Of a stretch of DNA of 5,692 nt, positions 1-5,633 are shown in pieces. Under the pieces are notes generated by a model. That model saw nothing but the letters and a program-made list of their open reading frames with translations. It was not told where the DNA came from and did no database searches. This DNA is from JBDSTZ01 sp039927975 (GTDB taxonomy: Bacteria > Pseudomonadota > Gammaproteobacteria > Burkholderiales > Burkholderiaceae_D): the NCBI GenBank assembly GCA_039927975.1, contig JBDSTZ010000499.1, positions 1 through 5,692 on the forward strand, given 5' to 3'. Position numbers and translations under genes: made by a program. Position 1 is the first letter of the stretch. Every line of letters begins with the position of its first letter.

Positions 1-61
1 CGGCCAGTTTGAGCAGTTCCGGATCGGGCTTGGCACGCTTGTTACGCTTTACAACGGTCAT
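1..61 (-). CDS. IS transposase, N-terminal 20 residues only (probably IS256/mutator type)
   Basis: An ATG at 61-59 follows a strong Shine-Dalgarno AAGGAG (72-67) with a six-base spacer. It opens a frame beginning MTVVKRNKRAKPDPELLKLA that is still open at the window edge. The short, basic start followed by a PDPELL-like segment resembles the N-terminus of IS256-family (mutator, DDE) transposases as I remember them, but no catalytic residue lies inside the window, so the family is inference. The start codon lies in one arm of a perfect 11-bp inverted repeat (53-63 with 93-103) described separately. The gene reads leftward, co-directional with the intron maturase and cytochrome c genes upstream of it, so it is exposed to read-through transcription from them. 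Confidence 0.6.
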   Translation of the reverse strand, partial: MTVVKRNKRAKPDPELLKLA

Positions 62-103
62 TTTTTCTCCTTGATGGCGGCAGTGTCCTGCCAAATGACC
101 GTT
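53..103 (-). promoter_or_regulatory. Inverted repeat that can sequester the IS transposase start codon
   Basis: In minus-strand RNA, AACGGUCAUUU (103-93) is perfectly complementary to AAAUGACCGUU (63-53), an 11-bp stem that contains the transposase AUG (61-59). The loop holds a smaller hairpin, GGCAG/CTGCC (92-79), and the Shine-Dalgarno at 72-67. A transcript that enters from outside the element would contain both arms and could hide the start codon. A transcript begun inside the left arm could not. That role is known for other IS elements such as IS10 and IS50; here it is inferred from the sequence alone. Confidence 0.55.
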
Positions 104-112
104 TACACAAAA

Positions 113-1444
113 TTATTTACACCCTCCTGTTTTCAGCAGTCTGTCGCTATTGCGCCACCAGCGACGGCTGTTGACCGCCACTTGTTTTGCCACCGACGGT
201 GCAGCTCCTAGCTTCAGCAGTTCCCGATACATCGTTGACCCGCGTTTCCAGTGTTTGAGCTGTATAGCTCGCAGCCTGTGACGCAGCCATTGATCGAGTG
301 TCCGCCAGACATTGGGAGTCTGCGCCAGATTGAAGTAGCCTTTCCATCCCAGCATGTAGGAACGAAGCCGTTGTACCGTTTCGGACATACTGCGCCCGCC
401 GGAGCGGCCAGTCAGCTCCCGGATCCGTTGTTTAAACGTTTCCAGTGGCTTCTTGGCCACCTTGCGTTTGACCTCGCCCCCACGCGCCATCCACAGACTG
501 TAACCGAGGAACTTGCGGCCGAAGGCGCTGGCCACCGCGCTCTTGCTTTCGTTGACCACGAGGTGCAACTTGGCATAGCAGCGCCGCAGCAGCGCCATCA
601 CCCGCTCACCCGCCCGCACGCTGCGCACATACACGTTCGCATCGTCGGCGTAGCGCGCAAAGCGATGACCGCGCCGTTCCAGTTCCTTGTCCACTTCGTC
701 GAGCATCACGTTGGCCAGCAGCGGACTCAAAGGACCGCCTTGCGGCGTTCCTTCGTCCCGCGACTGCACCACGCCGCCATCCATGATGCCGCTGTTCAGG
801 TAGGCACGGACCAGCCAGATCACTCCGGCGTCGTCGATGCGTTTCCGCAGACGGTCGATCAGGATGTCGTGGTTGACCCGGTCAAAGAATTTCGACAAGT
901 CAACGTCAACCACGACTCGCAAACCCGACTGGACATACGCTTGGGCGGCTAATACCGCGTCCTGCGCACGCCTGCCCGGACGAAAGCCGTAGCTGTGCTC
1001 GCTGAAAGTGGGGTCAAGTATCGGTTGCAGCACCTGTAGCAGTGCTTGCTGGATCAGGCGATCCGTCACCGTCGGAATGCCAAGCTCGCGCTCGCCACCG
1101 TCTGGTTTCGGGATCGTCACCCGACGTACCGGACTGGGCCGGTACGTCCCCGCCACCAGTTGCTCGCGAATGAACGGCCACGCGGTTGCCAGATGGCCCG
1201 ACGTCTGGTTGATATCCAGACCATCGACGCCAGCCGCTCCCTTGTTGCTTCGTACACGCTTGAACGCCCGCCGCAGGTTCTCTGTCGTCAGCGCCGCTTG
1301 CAGCAGCGCCGACCCCGTGTTTCCGGTGGCATGTCGCGGGCAGAACGCTTCGTCGCTGAAAGCATCCGGCATGGCTTCACCTTGCCCTACGGCCTCCCGC
1401 CCCGCTTTCGCAGGCATCTGACGCGTTGCTTTCTGCATCGACAT
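113..1444 (-). CDS. ltrA: Group II intron reverse transcriptase/maturase, C-terminus truncated by an IS
   Basis: This intron-encoded protein reverse-transcribes and helps splice its own intron. The ATG at 1444 follows AGGAG with a 10-base spacer. Visible blocks are the RT0/1 region (KRVRSNKGAAGVDG, residues 62-75), RT2 (IPKPDGGERELGIP, 111-124), RT3 (FSEHSYGFRPGRRAQDAV, 147-164), the first catalytic Asp in VDVDLSKFFD (D182), the TPQGGPLSPLLAN block (233-245) and the catalytic YADD (265-268). The thumb/maturase X region follows at about 330-400, with LRSYMLGWKGYF at 360-371. No HNH endonuclease domain is present, as in class C proteins. Relatives typically continue after the NSRRWWRNSDRLL segment for roughly 15-20 residues (recalled ending like YFDRLGVPRL). 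Here the frame runs into the IS end and stops after TGGCK. The catalytic core is intact, so reverse transcriptase activity is possible, but the last segment and the intron 3' end are lost. Confidence 0.9.
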   Translation of the reverse strand: MSMQKATRQMPAKAGREAVGQGEAMPDAFSDEAFCPRHATGNTGSALLQAALTTENLRRAFKRVRSNKGAAGVDGLDINQTSGHLATAWPFIREQLVAGTYRPSPVRRVTIPKPDGGERELGIPTVTDRLIQQALLQVLQPILDPTFSEHSYGFRPGRRAQDAVLAAQAYVQSGLRVVVDVDLSKFFDRVNHDILIDRLRKRIDDAGVIWLVRAYLNSGIMDGGVVQSRDEGTPQGGPLSPLLANVMLDEVDKELERRGHRFARYADDANVYVRSVRAGERVMALLRRCYAKLHLVVNESKSAVASAFGRKFLGYSLWMARGGEVKRKVAKKPLETFKQRIRELTGRSGGRSMSETVQRLRSYMLGWKGYFNLAQTPNVWRTLDQWLRHRLRAIQLKHWKRGSTMYRELLKLGAAPSVAKQVAVNSRRWWRNSDRLLKTGGCK

Positions 1445-1844
1445 ATCGGATTCACTCCTACTCGTTCAGTCCTTCGTCGGCGGGGTCGAGCCTTCCCGGC
1501 GCTACCACCAACTACTATGACCTCTGCTGAGACCCCGCTCCGATTTCCATCGTCGCCCTTTCAGGCACAAGGCGGGGCGTCCCCAGGTAAGGGCCGCACT
1601 CCTTCATCACACAACCGCCGCATCTACGCCACCTCTCCTTGACCACAAGAGCTTCGCGGTATGTCGCCCGCTCGCCCTGATCGACAGCGCCTTCTATGCG
1701 ATTCTTGTCCATCGGCTCATGATTTATGCTCCACGCTTCCTCCCCACGGTCAATCACTTTCCCGCAGTTGCGCTTCACTTCGCTCGCTGTGGTCAGCTCG
1801 CGGCGGGACTTTCACCCACAAGAGTGCGCCCATGCTGGGCGCAC
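126..1844 (-). mobile_element. Group II intron, bacterial class C (IIC), 3' end lost to an IS insertion
   Basis: The element begins on the minus strand at G1844 with GTGCGCCC-AGCAT-GGGCGCAC, a perfect 8-bp hairpin, followed by GTGGGTGAAAGTCCC. This matches the layout of class C intron 5' ends as I remember them from Oceanobacillus and Bacillus halodurans (GUGUGCCCGGCAUGGG..., then GGGUGAGAGUCCC). A segment AGCAGAGGTCATAGTA near 1530-1515 also resembles the conserved block before the ORF. The encoded reverse transcriptase has no endonuclease domain, as is usual for this class. The 5' junction lies just behind the rho-independent terminator of the cytochrome gene, the known target type for class C introns. 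The 3' part, including catalytic domain V and branch-point domain VI, is missing from the window because an IS begins within the last maturase codons. The left boundary given is the IS junction, uncertain by a few bases. Confidence 0.85.
1445..1844 (-). ncRNA. Group II intron 5' ribozyme RNA (domains I-III and start of IV)
   Basis: This 400-nt stretch has no real gene and is explained as the structured 5' part of the intron: the 5' hairpin (1844-1824), the GGGTGAAAGTCCC block near 1818-1805, and the conserved AGCAGAGGTCATAGTA stretch near 1530-1515 that precedes the maturase. A candidate EBS1 at 1630-1623 (GGCGUAGA) pairs with the last eight bases of the 5' exon (1852-1845, UUUACGUC). The domain borders were not folded computationally. 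An 87-codon open frame inside (1778-1515) has no recognisable protein and is treated as chance. The RNA is probably unable to splice by itself in this copy, because domains V and VI are not contiguous with it. Confidence 0.75.
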
Positions 1845-1850
1845 GACGTA

Positions 1851-1879
1851 AAAAAAGCGCACTGACAACAGTGCGCTTT
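1851..1879 (-). terminator. Rho-independent terminator of the cytochrome c gene; class C intron target
   Basis: On the minus strand an 8-bp perfect stem, GCGCACTG (1876-1869) and CAGTGCGC (1864-1857), closes a TTGT loop and is followed by a run of T (1856-1850). Three A residues before the stem (1879-1877) can pair with the first Ts. It begins 49 bases after the cytochrome c stop codon. The group II intron begins at 1844, six bases beyond the last T of the run, which fits the terminator-associated insertion of class C introns. Confidence 0.9.
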
Positions 1880-1928
1880 CTGCATTCAGGCTTGATCGGT
1901 CAGCATGCCGACCCGCGGCACGCCGTGA

Positions 1929-2237
1929 TTATTTCTGTGCCAGGATCCATTTGACCAGGGTACGGGCTTCGGCCTCGTTGACCTGGTTGTTGGCCGGCAT
2001 CGGGATCGAGCCCCAGGTGTCTTTGCTGCCTTTTAAGACCTTGTTCACCAGCTTGTCTTCGGCATCTTTTTGGCCGGCGTATTTTGCCGCCACATCCTTG
2101 TACGCAGGACCGACCACCTTGGTCTGCACCGAGTGGCATGTCATGCACAGTTTCGCTTTGGCGAGATCGGCATTCGCCATCGCGCTCGACGAGGCCAGCG
2201 CCGACAAGACCAAGCCTACCATCAACGACGTTTTCAT
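1929..2237 (-). CDS. Periplasmic class I cytochrome c, c551/c552 type (102-aa precursor)
   Basis: A small monohaem electron carrier, exported by Sec and matured in the periplasm. The chosen ATG (2237) follows GGAGA (2248-2244) and gives a clean signal peptide: MKTS, a hydrophobic core, then an SAMA-N cleavage site near residue 21. A longer in-frame start at 2423 would bury this signal and is rejected. The mature part (~81 residues) has the haem attachment motif CMTCH (31-35), with His35 as proximal ligand, and a distal Met in the SIPMPAN motif (Met80). The ending EAEARTLVKWILAQK is typical of the c551 (c8) family. Its likely role is shuttling electrons to a terminal oxidase, nitrite reductase or peroxidase, but no partner gene is nearby. 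It is transcribed alone, divergent from the Trp-rich protein gene, and ends at a strong terminator. Confidence 0.93.
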   Translation of the reverse strand: MKTSLMVGLVLSALASSSAMANADLAKAKLCMTCHSVQTKVVGPAYKDVAAKYAGQKDAEDKLVNKVLKGSKDTWGSIPMPANNQVNEAEARTLVKWILAQK

Positions 2238-2266
2238 CCAGATTCTCCAAAATTGAAAGCTGCTGC

Positions 2267-2272
2267 ATTTTA
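2267..2272 (-). promoter_or_regulatory. Possible -10 box for the cytochrome c gene
   Basis: Minus-strand TAAAAT (2272-2267) lies 29 bases before the start codon and matches the sigma-70 -10 consensus at five of six positions. It would put transcription start about 20 bases upstream of the ATG, leaving room for the GGAGA ribosome binding site. No good -35 box is seen at the right distance (TTTCGC at 19 bases is the nearest), so an activator or another start is possible. Confidence 0.35.
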
Positions 2273-2423
2273 CCGCGTTTGCCACGGACGGGCGAAAGGC
2301 GGCGCTTGCACCATTAACGCGCACCGATAAGCCACGGTTGACGCGGAATCTCGCTTCGCTTGCGAAATTATGCCCCAGAGCAACGAAAAAGTTTGTAAGA
2401 TGGGCGTTGAAAAGGAGTTCCAA

Positions 2424-2648
2424 ATGCCACTGATTATCTTAATTGCAGCACTTTGCGGCCTGCGCTATTTCGAAGTGTGGAAGTTTGCCGAGCTGTCGTG
2501 GTGGTATATCGTCGGCCTGATGTTCTTCGCTTTCCTGTGGTTCGAATTCATCGAGAAGATGCTCGGACTGGACAAGAAGAAAGCCCATAACGTCGACGAG
2601 CAACGCCGCAAGGACCGCATCAAGAATAATTTCGACAAGAAAAAATAA
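2424..2648 (+). CDS. Small Trp-rich membrane protein (74 aa), TIGR04438-like
   Basis: The ATG at 2424 follows AAAAGGAG with a seven-base spacer. An upstream in-frame start at 2370 is rejected because it would place this ribosome binding site inside the coding region. The protein has a hydrophobic N-terminus (residues 1-16), then SWWYIVGLMFFAFLWFEF (25-42), a clear membrane segment, and a strongly charged tail (DKKKAHNVDEQRRKDRIKNN...) rich in Lys and Arg. It contains four Trp (19, 26, 27, 39). Short size, a WW pair before a membrane helix and a basic RRK tail are what I remember of the 'small Trp-rich protein' family of Burkholderiales. Its function is unknown. With the basic tail probably cytoplasmic, it may have one or two membrane passes. 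It shares a 186-bp divergent upstream region with the cytochrome c gene, which hints at, but does not prove, a common theme in the cell envelope or respiration. Confidence 0.8.
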   Translation: MPLIILIAALCGLRYFEVWKFAELSWWYIVGLMFFAFLWFEFIEKMLGLDKKKAHNVDEQRRKDRIKNNFDKKK

Positions 2649-2713
2649 ATCTTGGTCCTGAGCCCATGGTTTGTGGCGGAATAGCTGAGCCAGTGGGCGA
2701 AAGTCGGATCTGC

Positions 2714-2750
2714 CCCCCATGCGTGACCCCCATGCGCTGCCCCCCATGCG
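2714..2750. repeat. Three tandem copies of CCCCCATGCG (13-14 bp period)
   Basis: CCCCCATGCG occurs perfectly at 2714-2723, 2727-2736 and 2741-2750, separated by TGA and CTGC. The array lies between the convergent ends of the Trp-rich protein gene and ilvD, outside any gene. It looks like a small minisatellite. No function can be read from it. Confidence 0.8.
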
Positions 2751-2755
2751 CTGGC

Positions 2756-2781
2756 GGGCGCGCAAACAGCTTGCCGCGCCC
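2756..2781. terminator. GC-rich hairpin between convergent genes, possible terminator of ilvD
   Basis: GGGCGCG-CAA (2756-2765) pairs with TTG-(C)-CGCGCCC (2771-2781), giving a ten-base-pair stem with one bulged base and a five-base ACAGC loop. It begins 11 bases after the ilvD stop codon. Neither side has a T-run, so it is not a classical intrinsic terminator. It may act as a 3' end stabiliser or a weak two-way terminator. Confidence 0.45.
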
Positions 2782-2792
2782 TGCCCTCCGGA

Positions 2793-4478
2793 TCAGCCCG
2801 TGACCGCGCCCTTGCTGGCGGTCGAGGCCAGTGCCGCGAACTTGGCCAGCACGCCGCGCGTGTAGCGTGGCGCCGGCTTGACCCAGTTGGCGCGGCGGCG
2901 GGCGATTTCCTCGTCGTCCACGTTTAGCTGGATCAGCAGCTGATGGGCGTCGATGGTGACCGAGTCCCCCTCTTCCACCAGACCGATCGTGCCGCCCTCG
3001 AAGGCTTCGGGCGAAACATGTCCGACCACCATTCCCCAGGTGCCGCCCGAGAAGCGGCCGTCGGTGATCAAGCCGACCGATTCGCCCAGCCCCTTGCCGA
3101 TCAGGGCCGCAGTCGGCGCCAGCATTTCCGGCATGCCGGGCCCGCCCTTCGGCCCAAGGTAGCGCATCACCAGCACGTCGCCGGCCTGGATGCGGTCAGC
3201 CAGGATCGCATCCATCGCGGTGTACTCGTCGTCGAACACGCGCGCCGGTCCGGTGATGACCGGGTTCTTGAGGCCGGTGATCTTGGCGACGCAACCCTCG
3301 GGTGACAGGTTGCCCTTGAGGATGGCGAGGTGACCTTGCGCGTACAGCGCCTTGTCGAGGGGGCGGATCACGTCCTGGCCGGCGGCGGGGGTCGACGGCA
3401 CGTCGGCCAGTTCCTCGGCGAGGGTCTTGCCGGTGATGGTGAGGCAGTCGCCATGCAACAGGCCGGCGTCGAGCAGCAGCTTCATCACTTGCGGGATGCC
3501 GCCGGCCTTGTGCAGGTCGGTGGCGACGTACTGGCCGGACGGCTTGAGGTTGCAGATCACCGGCACGCGGCGGCGCACGCGCTCGAAGTCATCGATGGTC
3601 CATTCAACCTCGGCGGCGTGGGCGATGGCCAGGTAGTGCAGCACGGCGTTGGTGGAGCCGCCGGTGGCCATGATCAGCGCGACCGCGTTTTCAATCGAGC
3701 GGCGGGTGATGATGTCGCGCGGCTTGAGGTCGCGTTTGACGGCCTCGACCAGGACGCGGGCCGACTCGGCGGCCGAGCCGACTTTTTCGTCGTCGGGGTT
3801 GGCCATGGTGGAGGAGTACAGCAGGGCCATGCCGAGCGCCTCGAAGGAGGACGACATGGTGTTGGCGGTGTACATGCCGCCGCAGGATCCGGACGAGGGA
3901 CAGGCGTTGCGCTCGATGCCGTCGAAGTCTTCGCGCGACATGCGGCCGGCGGTGAATTCGCCGACCGCCTCGAAGGCGGAGACGATGGTCAGGTCCTTGC
4001 CTTTCCAGTGGCCAGGCTTGATGGTGCCGCCGTAGACGTAGATGCCGGGCACATTGCTGCGCGCGAGGGCGATCATCCCGCCGGGCATGTTCTTGTCGCA
4101 GCCGCCGATGACGACGACGCCGTCCATCCACTGGCCGTTGACCGCCGTCTCGATGCAGTCGGCGATCACTTCGCGCGAGATCAACGAATACTTCATGCCT
4201 TCGGTACCCATCGACATGCCGTCGGAGATGGTCGGGGTGCCGAACACTTGCGGGTTGGCGCCGGCTTCCTTGACGGTGGTGATGGCGATGTCGGCCAGTT
4301 TTTGCAGGCCGGAGTTGCATGGGGTGATGGTTGAGTGGGCGTTGGCGATGCCGATCATCGGCTTGACGAAGTCTTCCGTCTGGTAGCCCATGGCGTAGTA
4401 CATCGAGCGGTTGGGACTGCGCGAGACGCCTTCGGTGATGTGGCGGGAACGACGGTTGTAGCGCGGCTGGTCGGGCAT
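2793..4478 (-). CDS. ilvD: Dihydroxy-acid dehydratase (561 aa)
   Basis: A cytoplasmic Fe-S enzyme that dehydrates 2,3-dihydroxy-isovalerate and 2,3-dihydroxy-3-methylvalerate to the 2-keto acids, the third shared step of valine and isoleucine synthesis (also feeding leucine and pantothenate). The start MPDQPRYN is chosen because AAGGAG (4490-4485) lies six bases upstream and the length then fits the family (about 560). A 40-residue extension to 4598 is low-complexity and rejected. The three cluster cysteines are in TPCNSG (C54), GGCDKN (C127) and SGSCGGMYTANT (C199). The SDGMSMGTEGM block (85-95) and the DKN segment (128-130) belong to the metal site, and GRFSGGTWG carries the conserved active-site serine (S477). 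The protein appears complete, with no break. It is transcribed alone, divergent from lgt, with a possible promoter at 4507-4535. No leader peptide or attenuator was recognised upstream. Confidence 0.97.
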   Translation of the reverse strand: MPDQPRYNRRSRHITEGVSRSPNRSMYYAMGYQTEDFVKPMIGIANAHSTITPCNSGLQKLADIAITTVKEAGANPQVFGTPTISDGMSMGTEGMKYSLISREVIADCIETAVNGQWMDGVVVIGGCDKNMPGGMIALARSNVPGIYVYGGTIKPGHWKGKDLTIVSAFEAVGEFTAGRMSREDFDGIERNACPSSGSCGGMYTANTMSSSFEALGMALLYSSTMANPDDEKVGSAAESARVLVEAVKRDLKPRDIITRRSIENAVALIMATGGSTNAVLHYLAIAHAAEVEWTIDDFERVRRRVPVICNLKPSGQYVATDLHKAGGIPQVMKLLLDAGLLHGDCLTITGKTLAEELADVPSTPAAGQDVIRPLDKALYAQGHLAILKGNLSPEGCVAKITGLKNPVITGPARVFDDEYTAMDAILADRIQAGDVLVMRYLGPKGGPGMPEMLAPTAALIGKGLGESVGLITDGRFSGGTWGMVVGHVSPEAFEGGTIGLVEEGDSVTIDAHQLLIQLNVDDEEIARRRANWVKPAPRYTRGVLAKFAALASTASKGAVTG

Positions 4479-4506
4479 GGCGGACTCCTTCATCGGCGAG
4501 CTTGCC

Positions 4507-4535
4507 AGAATGCTCTTGTGGCGCGGGCAAGTCAA
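4507..4535 (-). promoter_or_regulatory. Candidate sigma-70 promoter for ilvD
   Basis: Minus-strand TTGACT (4535-4530) matches the -35 consensus at five of six bases. After a 17-base spacer comes CATTCT (4512-4507), a weak -10. Transcription would begin near 4500, giving a leader of about 22 bases that contains the AAGGAG ribosome binding site. The spacing is ideal; the poor -10 lowers confidence. Confidence 0.4.
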
Positions 4536-4628
4536 ATGCGTGGCGTGCGCCTGCGCGTGGTCTGCGGCTTCGCCGGGACGTGACCGTGTGGCGGGCATGG
4601 GCTTGCCAGTTGTGCCACAATCGCTGTC

Positions 4629-4667
4629 CGGTGCAGCACCGCTCGGCGTAGAATACCGGTCGCCGGT
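4629..4667 (+). promoter_or_regulatory. Candidate lgt promoter region with two small palindromes around TAGAAT
   Basis: TAGAAT (4649-4654) is a five-of-six match to a -10 box, 104 bases before the lgt start. No convincing -35 box stands upstream. Instead there is a perfect odd palindrome, CGGTGC-A-GCACCG (4629-4641), and just after the box comes ACCGG-TCG-CCGGT (4655-4667). These could be operator half-sites or chance in GC-rich DNA. A second promoter nearer to lgt was not found. Confidence 0.25.
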
Positions 4668-4758
4668 GGATGCGCGCCGGCCATTTTCCGTCCCGGTTCG
4701 GCATCGCGTTCACGCTTCGCGCGGCCGGACTTGTGGGAATTACTCAGAAAGATTAGAC

Positions 4759-5571
4759 ATGCTGATTCATCCGAACCCGAATCCTGTGGCGTTTTCCATC
4801 GGACCGGTGCAGGTCCACTGGTACGGGCTGATGTATGTGCTCGCGTTTGCGCTGTTCACCTTGCTCGGGCAAATCCGCATCAAGCAGCCGCACATCGCCA
4901 AGCAGGGCTGGACCAAGGACGATATCAGCGACATGCTGTTTTACGGCATGCTGGGGGTGATCATCGGCGGACGGCTCGGTGAGGTGCTGTTCTATCGGCC
5001 TGCGTATTTCTTCCAGAATCCGCTTGAGATTCCGATGTTGTGGCACGGCGGCATGTCCTTCCATGGCGGCTTTCTCGGCGTGGTGATCGCGATGACGCTG
5101 TGGGCCCGCAAGGCCAAGCGGCACGTGTTCGACGTGTGGGACTTCATTGCGCCGCTGGTGCCACTCGGTTACGCTGCCGGGCGCATCGGCAACTTCATCA
5201 ATCACGAATTGCCGGGACGGTTTGCCGATCCAAGTTTGCCATGGGCGATGATGTGGCCGGGCATTCCTGACCGGCCGGTGCATCCGTCGCCGATTTACCA
5301 GGCGCTGATCGATGGGGTGCTGGTTTTCCTGATTCTCTGGCCGTATGCGCGCAAGCAGCGCCCACGGCTCGCGGTGGGCGCGATGTTCACCCTGCTGTAC
5401 GGCTGCGCGCGCTTCTTCACCGAATATTTCCGCGTGCCCGATTGGGAAGTGACGGTGGCCGGCGTGCCGATTACGTCGGGGCAGATGCTGTCGCTGCCGA
5501 TGATCGTTGTTGCACTGGCGATTCTGTTCTGGACGTATTCGAAGGATGCGCGGGCGCCGGCCAGGGCCTAG
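4759..5571 (+). CDS. lgt: Prolipoprotein diacylglyceryl transferase (270 aa)
   Basis: An inner-membrane enzyme that moves a diacylglyceryl group from phosphatidylglycerol to the lipobox cysteine of prolipoproteins, the first step of lipoprotein maturation before LspA and Lnt. The start MLIHPNPNPVAFSIGPVQVHWYG is chosen because it matches the family N-terminus. The open frame extends back to 4477 but through the ilvD promoter region. The ribosome binding site is poor (AGAAAG, 4746-4751), so translation may be modest. Conserved positions (E. coli equivalents recalled) are Y22 (Y26), H102 in HGGMSFHGG (H103), R142 and N145 in the signature GRIGNFINHELPG (R143, N146), E150 (E151), G153 (G154) and R225 in EYFRVPD (R239). 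Several membrane helices are evident, as expected for the seven-pass fold. The length is usual for the family. An IS begins just after the stop codon, and the C-terminus seems intact. Confidence 0.96.
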   Translation: MLIHPNPNPVAFSIGPVQVHWYGLMYVLAFALFTLLGQIRIKQPHIAKQGWTKDDISDMLFYGMLGVIIGGRLGEVLFYRPAYFFQNPLEIPMLWHGGMSFHGGFLGVVIAMTLWARKAKRHVFDVWDFIAPLVPLGYAAGRIGNFINHELPGRFADPSLPWAMMWPGIPDRPVHPSPIYQALIDGVLVFLILWPYARKQRPRLAVGAMFTLLYGCARFFTEYFRVPDWEVTVAGVPITSGQMLSLPMIVVALAILFWTYSKDARAPARA

Positions 5572-5595
5572 GAGTTTGCGCGGCAGAAGCCGTTC

Positions 5596-5633
5596 CGTCA
5601 TCCGTTTGCGTGTTGTAAACTAGGCGGATGACG
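5596..5633 (+). promoter_or_regulatory. Inverted repeat over the second IS transposase start, with a possible -10 in the loop
   Basis: CGTCATCCG (5596-5604) and CGGATGACG (5625-5633) are perfect inverted copies. The second contains the transposase ATG (5628-5630). In RNA the stem can extend inward by U-A and G-U pairs at 5605-5608 with 5621-5624. TAAACT (5616-5621), a four-of-six -10 match, lies between the arms and would start transcription at about 5628, after the first arm. Its own transcript would therefore be leaderless and free of the hairpin, while lgt read-through would carry both arms. No good -35 box is visible, so the promoter part is weak inference. Confidence 0.45.

Larger units (their letters stand above)
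1..125 (-). mobile_element. Terminus of an insertion sequence, probably IS256 family (partial, runs off the left edge)
   Basis: Read on the minus strand, the sequence changes at about 121-126 from maturase coding sequence to an AT-rich stretch that looks like an IS terminal inverted repeat. It carries two copies of GTGTAAA 14 bp apart (plus strand TTTACAC at 102-108 and 116-122), a possible transposase-binding arrangement. A leader follows, and then an ORF with a good ribosome binding site that runs off the window. The maturase reading frame stops at a TAA (115-113) inside this end. The exact outer base is uncertain by a few nucleotides, because neither the other IS end nor a target duplication is visible. 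The IS256 assignment rests on the GTGTAAA-rich terminus and the transposase N-terminus, both from memory. Confidence 0.7.

Noticed and set aside
1046..1642. Plus-strand open frame opposite the intron maturase start
   Set aside because: Overlaps the maturase and ribozyme RNA, has no recognisable domain and no supporting start signal.
2338..2371. TTGACG (2338-2343) as the -35 of a promoter for the Trp-rich protein gene
   Set aside because: No -10 at 16-19 bases; the best AT-rich hexamers are 20-22 bases away. TAAGAT at 2396-2401 lacks a -35 and would leave almost no leader.
1929..2423. Longer 164-residue version of the cytochrome c frame
   Set aside because: The extra 62 residues come before a normal signal peptide with its own ribosome binding site at 2248-2244; the extension crosses the divergent promoter region.
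3330..4334. Long open frame antisense to ilvD (and similar frames at 3691-4713 and 4753-5601)
   Set aside because: Compositionally biased His/Arg/Gly-rich or Ala-rich translations from GC-rich third positions; they are shadows of ilvD and lgt.
2793..4598. 601-residue IlvD start
   Set aside because: The extra 40 residues are not family-like, and the AAGGAG at 4490-4485 fits the start at 4478.
4477..4758. 94-residue N-terminal extension of Lgt
   Set aside because: It covers the ilvD promoter region and lacks family resemblance; MLIHPNPNP is the expected N-terminus.
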